In this document: piece after piece, positions 1 to 7,700 of the stretch
How positions within the stretch are numbered: position 1 is the first letter of the stretch
How the letters are laid out: every line of letters starts with the position of its first letter
IMG/VR virus record: IMGVR_UViG_3300036719_004242
Coordinates: 1 to 21,234 of that record
DNA length: 21,234 nt
DNA from: a virus
Direction: 5' to 3' (one strand)
Notes under the pieces: generated by a model
What the model saw: the letters and a program-made list of their open reading frames with translations, nothing else
The model's database searches: none
What the model was told of the DNA's origin: nothing
Program-made: the position numbers and the translations under genes

Positions 1-1836
1 TAATGATTCTTCTTTATTTTTTGGGTCGTGGAAGTTTTTGAGAATATCGTAATTAACTATGACAAAATCTTCATTTGATGAGAAGTTCTTACCCTCACAT
101 ATATAAATTGATTTGTCAGTGTAGTTTTCGATTTCTCTCGCCCAATTTAATTTTAATGATGCGGGGCAAATAATCAAAACTTTTTTTGCTCCCGTTTCTA
201 ATGCCGCGATAATGGTTGAGGTTGTGTTATGGGTAACAATGCAATGTTCTGTGACATATAATTTATCGGGGGAATCTACTGAAATACAAACACTCTCTTC
301 AAATCCAACCTTTTCAATATTTTTAATATACCTACCTGTTGGATATTTTTTTTGTTCAACATATCTTTCAGATTTTCTTTTTAATCTAAATGGATTCATA
401 CCATTTGGTAATTTAATATTAACCCTATAAGCTAACTTACCTTTTTTTTTAATCCCATTATGTGTATAAGTTGCAATACTAGTTTTAACTCTTGCAATAC
501 CTCCTAATGTTTGGACAATTTCAACTACATCATCACAAAGTTGTTTTGAAATAGTACAAAATTCAGTCCCTAAAAAATTATCTTTTCCGTTGAACATACA
601 ATGCCCATCAGTATCCATTAATCCTTGTAGTATAGATAATCTATTTTCAACTGAAGAATATTTGTATATTTCTGGAATAAATTTATTAATTGCTTTTTTA
701 TCCGTCAATTTTAAATCATCCAAAATACTACCTATTTTTATTTTACCACCCTTTAAACTTTTTTTTGTTTTAATTGACGTTAAATTATATTTTGAAAACA
801 ATTCGTCATAGTCGTAATCTGACACTGTAAAAAAAATACTTTTACTTTTATCAAAATAACCATCACCGAGACTTAATCCTAAAAAATAAGGATCTATAGG
901 TAATACATTATTTAATTTAAATTGTATTGGTTTAACTATTGGGATTTGCCATTTATTATTACCATTTGGTGATTTATAATAAGTTTCAATTTCATATTTT
1001 TTATCTTTATTGTAGTCAATACCTTTAACATTAATTTTACCACCTTCAAACATCTGTTTGGTCGATAATACTAAAGATTTTTTTCGTCTATCATTTTTCC
1101 TATTATTACCGTAATTTGGTGACGATACAGACCATAAATGTGATCCGTCTGTTTTTATTTTAACACCGTCATTAAAGGTAATTTCATAAATTTCCTGTTC
1201 AGGTTGGGGATAAACTCCTGTGATTTTATATGATAATCCATCGCTACCTATTATTTCATCACCGACTAAAGAATCTCCAATTTTTTTAGTTCCATAGGGC
1301 GTATAAATAATTGTTGACTTCGGCATCCCTTTTCCGAGACCCATATCATCCGCTAAAATAAATCTTTTACTTCCGGCAAGTCTTTCTATTGCAATCTTTT
1401 GATGTTCTAACGGAGGACGATGTGAATATTTTGAATAATCAATCTTAACATCCTTAATTGAGTGTGTTTTAATTAGTGCGCCTTTCGGTAAATAAAAATC
1501 ATGATTAGTTTCCCCCGAAAAGAATTTTCCCCAAATATGGTAAGCTTTTTCCTTCTCAACCAAAAGTTTTTCAACCCAAACTTGATTTGGTATTTCTGTG
1601 TATAATTTATCATTAGCGATTTTCTTGGCAAAATAAGGATCCAACTCGACCCATTTTTTTGCTATTTTTGGGACTAAATTATTGTATAATGTTATATATT
1701 CAGATTGACTTCTTGTTGGATAAAACTTTTTGTTAGTTCCCTTAAGATGTTTTAATTTAAGAATATAGTTATTTGATCCCTGATAATCATCAAGGATATC
1801 CATTGCCCTTTGTTCAATTGTTTTTTTTGTATCCAA
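1..1836 (-). CDS. SNF2/SF2-type DNA helicase precursor interrupted by an intein (partial, runs off left edge)
   Basis: Open from a TTG at 1836 (first in-frame ATG at 1803) to base 1 without a stop, so only the N-terminal part is present. The first 169 residues (N-extein) include a Q-motif-like stretch HRPPLEHQKIAIERL followed by LADDMGLGK, the start of Walker A. An intein then intervenes (226-1329), and the frame resumes with TTSTIIAALETGAKKVLIICPASLK, covering the end of motif I and motif Ia. Removing the intein gives GLGKTTS, a normal SNF2/SF2 motif I. The DEAH box and the second RecA lobe lie outside the window. I prefer the TTG because the residues between it and the ATG continue a helix-like sequence (IEQRAMDILDDYQ), but the ATG is possible. 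The likely role is ATP-dependent DNA or branch remodelling in replication or recombination, as for T4 UvsW; that is inference. Divergent from the neck operon across 50 bp. Confidence 0.85.
   Translation of the reverse strand, partial: MDTKKTIEQRAMDILDDYQGSNNYILKLKHLKGTNKKFYPTRSQSEYITLYNNLVPKIAKKWVELDPYFAKKIANDKLYTEIPNQVWVEKLLVEKEKAYHIWGKFFSGETNHDFYLPKGALIKTHSIKDVKIDYSKYSHRPPLEHQKIAIERLAGSKRFILADDMGLGKGMPKSTIIYTPYGTKKIGDSLVGDEIIGSDGLSYKITGVYPQPEQEIYEITFNDGVKIKTDGSHLWSVSSPNYGNNRKNDRRKKSLVLSTKQMFEGGKINVKGIDYNKDKKYEIETYYKSPNGNNKWQIPIVKPIQFKLNNVLPIDPYFLGLSLGDGYFDKSKSIFFTVSDYDYDELFSKYNLTSIKTKKSLKGGKIKIGSILDDLKLTDKKAINKFIPEIYKYSSVENRLSILQGLMDTDGHCMFNGKDNFLGTEFCTISKQLCDDVVEIVQTLGGIARVKTSIATYTHNGIKKKGKLAYRVNIKLPNGMNPFRLKRKSERYVEQKKYPTGRYIKNIEKVGFEESVCISVDSPDKLYVTEHCIVTHNTTSTIIAALETGAKKVLIICPASLKLNWAREIENYTDKSIYICEGKNFSSNEDFVIVNYDILKNFHDPKNKEESL
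226..1329 (-). mobile_element. Class 3-type intein with LAGLIDADG homing endonuclease, inserted in helicase Walker A
   Basis: This is a 368-residue in-frame insertion between Lys and Thr of GLGK|TTS. It begins with a non-nucleophilic Gly (GMPKSTIIYTPYGTKKIGD, block A-like) and ends VTHN followed by Thr. Block B reads TDGSHLW with His64 and Trp66. Block F reads SVCISVD with Cys348. Block G is His367-Asn368, and the +1 extein residue is Thr. Trp at B:12, Cys at F:4 and Thr at +1 form the WCT signature known for class 3 inteins, which start splicing with the block F Cys instead of a residue 1 Cys/Ser. Between the splicing halves are two LAGLIDADG motifs, FLGLSLGDGY (residues 149-158, Asp156) and ILQGLMDTDG (233-242, Asp241). 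Both acidic residues are kept, so the endonuclease looks intact. The Walker A insertion point matches the known preference of inteins for invariant active sites. Confidence 0.9.
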
Positions 1837-1874
1837 CGTTTTAAGTTGTTATATAGAAAAATAGTAAAAAACTT

Positions 1875-1882
1875 ATATTTAT
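1875..1882 (+). promoter_or_regulatory. ATATTTAT element 4 nt before the neck-operon start
   Basis: ATATTTAT ends 4 nt before the ATG at 1887. The same octamer stands exactly 4 nt before the starts at 10040 and 11516. No Shine-Dalgarno is visible. It could be a promoter -10 element giving a nearly leaderless mRNA or a translation signal. Read on the minus strand it becomes ATAAATAT, which could instead serve the divergent helicase. The function is inferred from position only. Confidence 0.35.
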
Positions 1883-1886
1883 CAAT

Positions 1887-2405
1887 ATGTCAAATAATAA
1901 ATTGGTACCGATAACAAGGCTTGGTAAATTTTTTTCCGAAGAAGATTTTTTTTTAGATTTATCATGTGGTGAAGAATGGTTACATGGTGACATGAATTTC
2001 ACATTGGTTTTATATAGAATTGATAGAAAAAAAACCTCAACAGATGATGTGTATGGTGAAGCCTTGAAAGATGGTGTTAAATTTTTGGCGCCAGTTGAAT
2101 TTAAAGGTTATGTTCAAATTATGGCGCCAGAAAATAAATTTTTGGGTAATTCTAAAATTGATCAATTTGAACCCGGTAATCTTAAAGTTAGTGTATTTCA
2201 AAAACATCTTGATGAACTTGAAATTGATATTCAATATGGTGATTATATTGGTTATCAAGAAACCGAAAATAGGGTTAGGTATTATGTGGTTAATAATGAC
2301 GGTAGAGTTGTATCAGATAATAAACATAATTACGCTGGTGTTAAACCTTATTATAGAACTATAATGGCTTCAGCGGTAGTTAATAATGAATTTAGAGGTT
2401 TGTAA
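1887..2405 (+). CDS. Probable gp14-like neck (head-tail junction) protein
   Basis: 172 residues, no signal peptide or membrane segment, mostly beta-rich composition. The centre (VYGEALKDGVKF, then EFKGYVQIM, then LKVSVFQKHLDELEIDIQYGDYIGY and VRYYVVNND) resembles in order and spacing the T4 gp14 neck protein: FGED-type turn, aromatic strand, LxVxxxxF strand, then a P/YGDxI turn and a final strand. The similarity is faint and from memory of the family, so the call is tentative. In T4-type phages gp13/gp14 close the filled head and dock the tail, which fits a position upstream of the gp15-like and sheath genes. The TAA overlaps the next ATG (TAATG), implying translational coupling. Another small head-completion or connector protein is possible. 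Confidence 0.4.
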   Translation: MSNNKLVPITRLGKFFSEEDFFLDLSCGEEWLHGDMNFTLVLYRIDRKKTSTDDVYGEALKDGVKFLAPVEFKGYVQIMAPENKFLGNSKIDQFEPGNLKVSVFQKHLDELEIDIQYGDYIGYQETENRVRYYVVNNDGRVVSDNKHNYAGVKPYYRTIMASAVVNNEFRGL

Positions 2406-2677
2406 TGAAAATACAGATATTACGAAGAATATATGAAATGAATGATCTTGTTGATTACACTATTCATCATTTGAATAATGAAATTAAAAGTGGTGGATCA
2501 GGTAATAAACCCAACAATTTTGGGGTATATGAAAATTTGGTAACCCAAAGAGTTAGTGATATGTTTCAACGTAGATACCCGAATATAGAATATAAAAAAC
2601 TTGATTTTTTAATCATTATGTCAAGTGTGTATAACGATAAACTAAAAATAGGTTTTAAAAACTCGAGAAAGAAATAA
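2405..2677 (+). CDS. Small hypothetical protein in the neck operon
   Basis: 90 residues, basic, no motif I recognise. The N-terminal half is predicted helical (LRRIYEMNDLVDYTIHHLNNEI), followed by a short Gly/Ser/Asn linker and a C-terminal half with YPNIEYKKLDFLIIMSSVY. It shares the TAATG stop-start overlap with both the gene before and the gene after, so it is probably translated by reinitiation at levels tied to the neck protein. No function is assigned. Its place between neck and terminator genes suggests a small head- or neck-associated protein, or a rapidly evolving accessory gene. Confidence 0.7.
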   Translation: MKIQILRRIYEMNDLVDYTIHHLNNEIKSGGSGNKPNNFGVYENLVTQRVSDMFQRRYPNIEYKKLDFLIIMSSVYNDKLKIGFKNSRKK

Positions 2678-3072
2678 TGGAAATATTAATTACAGAAAAT
2701 AAAATATTTGAAATAATATACAAGTATATTGATATGACACTTAACCCAAGTAATATTAATTTTATTTATGGTATGGGTGAAGATGAAGATGGTTATTTAA
2801 GTGCTGATATAGAAGATAAAAATCTATTAATTTTTTATAAAGGAAATTGGTATGGCGAAGAAGATAGTGACATTATTTTTTTTTACTATAAACCTGATTA
2901 TTATGGTGATAGTCCATCAAGTAAACCTCATAGAGATAAATCCCCAATTTTAGAGGTTATTGGTGACTACGCAAAACATTTAGATCATGTGTTTAGTGAT
3001 TATTGGGAAGAACCGATGAAAAAATGGTTTCAATATAATTTTAAGTTGCCAGTTAAAACAATTTCAACATAA
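2677..3072 (+). CDS. Small acidic hypothetical protein
   Basis: 131 residues, strongly acidic and aromatic (GMGEDEDGYLSADIED, NWYGEEDSDIIFFYYKPDYYGD), with a Trp-rich C-terminal segment (DYWEEPMKKWFQYNF). The family is not recognised. The start MEILITENKIFEI resembles the start of the next-but-related gene at 3080 (MKIIINENQYKKI): both have Ile-x-Glu-Asn at residues 5-8. That recurrent leader is treated as a finding. The gene starts within the TAA of the preceding gene (TAATG) and ends 7 bp before the next, so it belongs to the same operon. Confidence 0.7.
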   Translation: MEILITENKIFEIIYKYIDMTLNPSNINFIYGMGEDEDGYLSADIEDKNLLIFYKGNWYGEEDSDIIFFYYKPDYYGDSPSSKPHRDKSPILEVIGDYAKHLDHVFSDYWEEPMKKWFQYNFKLPVKTIST

Positions 3073-3079
3073 TATAATT

Positions 3080-3613
3080 ATGAAAATTATAATTAACGAA
3101 AATCAATACAAAAAAATATTAGAAACTGTCACAAATAAAGAAATAATTTGTGACAAATGTGGTTGGTCATGGGATTTATCTGATGGTGGAAATGACCCAT
3201 TCACTTGTCATAAATGTGGACATGATAATCAAGACAAAAAACATATTGGTGATAGAGTTATGGTTTATTATAATTTACATAAGCACACATTTTCTGTGAC
3301 TTATAATGGTGTAGTAATCACTCACGCTGATTATGTTAAATTAACCGATGTTGAATTTAGAGTTAGACAGGGGGGTAGAAAAAAAGTATTAAAAGAAAAA
3401 AGAAAAAATGTTCATTCATTTGTAATCGGAACATTAGAAGATTACTGTGAATTCCCTTGTAAAAACATACCGAACGAACCAAATAAAAATATTGTTACAT
3501 ATAATCCTTATATATATAGTACTTATGTGATGAAGGACACTGAAGAACCTATCTACCAAGCAAATAAAGTAGTTATGATTAATTCAAAAAATAAAATTTT
3601 CATAGTTAACTAA
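3080..3613 (+). CDS. Zinc-ribbon protein of unknown function
   Basis: 177 residues. A zinc-ribbon-like module is obvious: Cys24-x2-Cys27 (CDKCGWSWDLSDGG) and Cys43-x2-Cys46 (FTCHKCGHDN). This CDKCGWSW...CHKCGHDN form recurs in phage proteins of otherwise diverse type, where it seems to be a portable small domain. The rest (residues 55-177) has beta-strand-like segments (RVMVYYNLHKHTFSVTYNGVVI, VDFRVRQGG-like), a Lys/Arg-rich patch near residue 100 and two more Cys (EDYCEFPCKNIP). It may bind nucleic acid or be a structural accessory of the neck. The leader MKIIINENQYKKIL is shared in pattern with the gene at 2677. One base separates its stop from the next ATG. Confidence 0.7.
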   Translation: MKIIINENQYKKILETVTNKEIICDKCGWSWDLSDGGNDPFTCHKCGHDNQDKKHIGDRVMVYYNLHKHTFSVTYNGVVITHADYVKLTDVEFRVRQGGRKKVLKEKRKNVHSFVIGTLEDYCEFPCKNIPNEPNKNIVTYNPYIYSTYVMKDTEEPIYQANKVVMINSKNKIFIVN

Positions 3614-3614
3614 T

Positions 3615-4652
3615 ATGCCTCTACCTAAAAAAATAAAAAAATATTTACCATTAACTCAACCAGAAACTTTATTATCTAGACGTTATGAGTTATTGGATAA
3701 AATCAACAAAGATGGAACTTATTTACCTAAATCAATTCTTCATGCCGATTTAGACGGAGGTTTTTTAGAATTTGTTAAAGAAACTTTAAACATTAGTATT
3801 GATGGAGTGAGTGTACCAACGGTTAATGTTATTATGACAACTCAAAATTGGGCACAATTTACTGAAACTTGGGATTTTCAAAATATCGATAAAAATGTTG
3901 AACCCCCATTTATTACAGTTATCAGAACACCGGAAGTTAAATTTGGGACAAATCCAGCAACATTATATAATATACCAAATAGACGACTTTATTTTTATGC
4001 TCAAGTCCCTACTTGGGATGGTAATAGAAAAGGTATGGATATATATAAAATACCTCAGCCAGTTCCTGTTGATATAACTTATCAAGTTAAGATAATTTGT
4101 AATAGAATGCGGGAATTAAACGAATTTAATAAAAAAGTTATTGAAACTTTTGCTTCTAGACAAGCTTATCAAGTCATAAAAGGACATTATATACCCATTA
4201 TTATGAACAACATAAGTGATGAATCTGTTATGGATCTTGAAAAAAGAAGATTTTATATACAAAATTATGAATTTACTTTATTAGGTTTTCTTATTGATGA
4301 AAATCAATTTGAGGTAATGCCCGCCATAAATAGAGTTTTTACTATGGTTGAATTTGGTAAAGATGAAAAAAAAAGAAATAAAAAATCTGATTCAAATCCA
4401 AAAAGTTTATCTAAAGAATTAGTTTTTCAAACAGGAACAACCATAGTTGAAACAACTTTTAATTACTCTTGTAATATTTTAATAGGTAATACAGAAAATG
4501 TTCAATCTTATGATGTTTATATTAATGACGATCTTTATGGTATAACTTTATCCGAAATATATATTAATTCAGGCGATGTTTTAAAATTAGATATTGTTAA
4601 AATAGATAATAATATACTTTCAACAATTTCATTAAACATATTACTTATTTAA
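3615..4652 (+). CDS. Probable gp15-like tail terminator / sheath-stabilising protein
   Basis: 345 residues. The core (about 60-240) has the pattern of T4 gp15-type tail completion proteins: an early PFITVIRTPEVKFGTNPATLYN strand region, then VDITYQVKIICNRMRELNEFNKKVIETF (strand plus helix), then an HYIPIIM strand, and finally DLEKRRFYIQNYEFTLLGFLID, corresponding to the DxxxRRxxxxxxFxxxG segment in gp15. Such proteins cap the last tube and sheath rings and bind the neck. A Lys/Ser-rich linker (about 250-265) leads to a separate small beta domain (about 275-345), possibly an Ig-like add-on. Its location immediately upstream of the sheath gene supports the call. Family membership is from remembered pattern, not from a search. 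Confidence 0.55.
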   Translation: MPLPKKIKKYLPLTQPETLLSRRYELLDKINKDGTYLPKSILHADLDGGFLEFVKETLNISIDGVSVPTVNVIMTTQNWAQFTETWDFQNIDKNVEPPFITVIRTPEVKFGTNPATLYNIPNRRLYFYAQVPTWDGNRKGMDIYKIPQPVPVDITYQVKIICNRMRELNEFNKKVIETFASRQAYQVIKGHYIPIIMNNISDESVMDLEKRRFYIQNYEFTLLGFLIDENQFEVMPAINRVFTMVEFGKDEKKRNKKSDSNPKSLSKELVFQTGTTIVETTFNYSCNILIGNTENVQSYDVYINDDLYGITLSEIYINSGDVLKLDIVKIDNNILSTISLNILLI

Positions 4653-4685
4653 TTTTTGATTAACTAACACTTTGTTTTTTTTTAT

Positions 4686-4697
4686 GATATTTATATA
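4686..4697 (+). promoter_or_regulatory. GATATTTATATA element upstream of tail sheath
   Basis: The exact 12-mer GATATTTATATA occurs here and twice more, at 10862 and 10923 before the tube gene. It lies in the 103-bp gap before the sheath ATG (4756). It is plausibly a late-promoter element of this phage. Its reverse complement contains TATAAATA, the T4 late-promoter core, so orientation cannot be settled by eye; plus-strand use is favoured because no minus gene lies upstream. Confidence 0.4.
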
Positions 4698-4723
4698 AAA
4701 AACTTATATTATAGGTTTTTTAT
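4695..4723 (+). repeat. 13-bp inverted repeat (hairpin) in the sheath leader
   Basis: ATAAAAAACTTAT (4695-4707) pairs with ATAGGTTTTTTAT (4711-4723), leaving the 3-nt loop ATT and one G-U pair. It starts at the end of the GATATTTATATA element. It could be a 5'-end stabilising stem on sheath mRNA or a weak terminator for the neck operon (its 3' arm is U-rich). The following 32 bases are an almost pure A-rich leader up to the ATG. Confidence 0.5.
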
Positions 4724-4755
4724 TAAAAAAATAAAATAAAAAAAAAGAAAAAATA

Positions 4756-7700
4756 ATGGCAACTTCAACTAATAGTAAAGTGTTTGTGTCTCCAGGTGTG
4801 TATACATCCGAAGTAGATTTGAGTTTTGTGTCTCAAAGTGTCGGTGTTACAACCTTGGGTATTGTCGGTGAGACATTAAAAGGTCCTGCTTTTGAACCGA
4901 TTTTTATCAGAAATTATGATGAATTTTCACTTTATTTTGGTGGTACATCCCCCGAAAAATTTATAAACACACAAATTCCAAAATACGAAGCGGCGTATAT
5001 TGCAAAATCTTATTTGCAACAATCAAATCAATTGTTTGTTACCCGAATTTTAGGTTTATCAGGATATGACGCAGGACCTTCATGGTCAATTAAAACTATT
5101 GCAAATGTTGATCAATCAACAGTTGGATTTGAATGTACTAGTTCAACTACACTAAGTTGTATAACACAATGTGTACAATATAATGTAGTTCCTTATAGTT
5201 TTGATTTTACAGGATGTACAAATAATATAGAATCAATAAGTTATGTAACTCCTTTACCAAATATATTAAGTGAAGATATTAATGATTTATATGAACAATT
5301 TAATGGTAGTGTTTCTAACATAGGGGCGGATTTAAATAGTCAAATATTTTCTGTTTTAAATTCACCATCAAGTTCAGCATTCTCAATCAATTATTTTGGT
5401 GTTATAAGTGGAGATACTTATGAAACTTTATCAGGTTATACTGATGATACAAACGTATTTAACGTTAGTAATGTTAATTCAAATAATGTGGATTATACTG
5501 ATCCATTAAACGACGCTTGGTATTATGCTACATTTGACCACATTGGAAATAATTCTTATAGTGGTTATTCTTTTTATAGTACGGTACCGTCATTAACATT
5601 AACATCATCTCAATCAAATTGTGCATCGTTTTATAGTTATGAAGTAAGTTCATCAACTATAAGTACGGTGGTAGGAAACATAAATTATTTAACTAACACA
5701 ATAAATATTTGTTTACCATCCACCGCAACTACAGCGGATACTTCAGCGATGACTATCACGTATAGTGCATGTACAACAGGAGTAACATCAGATGCTGTTT
5801 TACAATCAGCAATAACTGAAAATTATGATTTTAGTGCTTTAACTAAATCATATGTTTTAACTTCTGAAGATGGTACTGTAACAACTAATTGGACAGTAAA
5901 TGTTTATGTAAATGACCCTTGTGGTGTTTGTGTGTCAGGAAATACTGGTACAATAGATACAGGGACTATCACTAATTGTTTTTCAGGTACTATTTCAGGT
6001 AATATTTATGTTTTTTCCGCCAATTCATTTAGTGATTACGATAATTTAGTTGTTGCAACATTAAGATCTAGAGGTTTAACAACATATTCTAGTGATAATG
6101 AACCCACATATGAAGTAACAGGATCTACTAATGTTTTTGGTAGCTTTATTGGTGATGATGTAACTTTGGATTGTTTAGGAAATTATTCAGCGGCAACAAA
6201 AAATCCTTTTAGTACATTTGGTATTAATGTAACTAATATACGAGGAGAAAATTTATTTTTTGAAACCTCATTTTTAAGAACAGATACTAACTTTATTACT
6301 AAGGTTTTTGGTCAATCGAATTTTTCTAAACCAAGAACAACAGTACCTTTATTTGTTGAGGAAGAATTTACCACTTTATTAAATTATGCATACAGAAAAG
6401 GTTATATTAGAGGGTTGGATTGTCAATTAACCGCTCTACCTAACGCAAGACAAGGTGTTGATCCTACTTCTATAGCATTTTATCTTGAAAAATACCAATC
6501 CCCAATCTCACCTTGGTTGGTTTCTGAAGTTAGAGGTAACAAAGTTTATAATTTGTTTAGATTCATGACAATTGCTGATGGTAATGCGGCAAATACGGAA
6601 TTAAAAATTTCAGTCGCTAATATATCATTTAATAATGGTTCATTTGATTTATTAATTAGAGATTATTTTGATACTGATTCCGCACCTGTTGTACTTGAAA
6701 AATTCACAAATTGTAACATGGATCCTAACGATAACAATTTTGTTGCAAAAAAGATAGGTACAATAGACGGAGAATATCAACTCAACTCAAAGTATGTAAT
6801 GATTGAGATTAATGAAGATGCTCCTGTAGATGCTTTACCTTGTGGATTCTTGGGTTATAACTTTAGAGAATATGGTGATGCAACACCTCCATTCCCAATT
6901 TATAAAACAAAATATAACTTCCCTGGTGAAGTAATTTGGAATCCTCCTTTTGGGTTATCAACAGGTGGTGACGATCAAATATTAAGTAACGGTGATAACG
7001 TTCGTAAAACTTACTTAGGAATGTCTAATTCAGATGATGCCGGTTATGACGTAGATTTCTTTGGGTATAAAGGTAAACAATTACCAACTCAAGTTTGTAC
7101 AGCAATAGAAGGTAATAATTGGGCTTATAGAACTAAAGGTTTCCATATGGATATTATGGCGTCAGCAATTACCATACCTGATATATTTGTTACTTCAGGA
7201 GAATCCGCTTTCTATGTTGGTTCTGCAACATTCCAATCTGAACCTGAAACAGAAACAAGTCCTTATTACAGATTATTCTCTCGTAAATTTACTCTTTTTG
7301 TACAAGGCGGTTTTGATGGTTGGGACATATATAGAGAATATAGAACCAATGGTGATAGATTTGCTTTAGGTAGAAATGGTTATTTAAGAGGGGCTTGTAG
7401 TTCTACAAATTATCCAACAGCCACAGGTTGGGGAGCGTTTAAACAAATTACAGTTGGTGATAATTCTGTAGATTGGGCAAACACCGACTATTACGCTTAC
7501 AAATTAGGTATTAACACATTTTCAAATCCTGAAGCAGTAAACATAAATTTATTTGTTACACCTGGTGTTGATTATGTTAATAACTCAGATGTAGTTGAAC
7601 ACGCAATTGATGTTATTGAAAATGACAGAGCGGATTCACTTTACATTTGTACAACACCTGATTTTCAAATGTTTACACCTTCATCAACAAATCCACAAGA

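Noticed and set aside
212-811. Two short plus-strand frames at the left edge
   Set aside because: Both are antisense to the intein-containing helicase, which is clearly coding.
2071-2364. 97-codon plus-strand frame inside the neck gene
   Set aside because: Overlaps the gp14-like gene in another frame and shows a low-complexity Leu/Ile/Asn/Lys product typical of shadow frames in AT-rich DNA.
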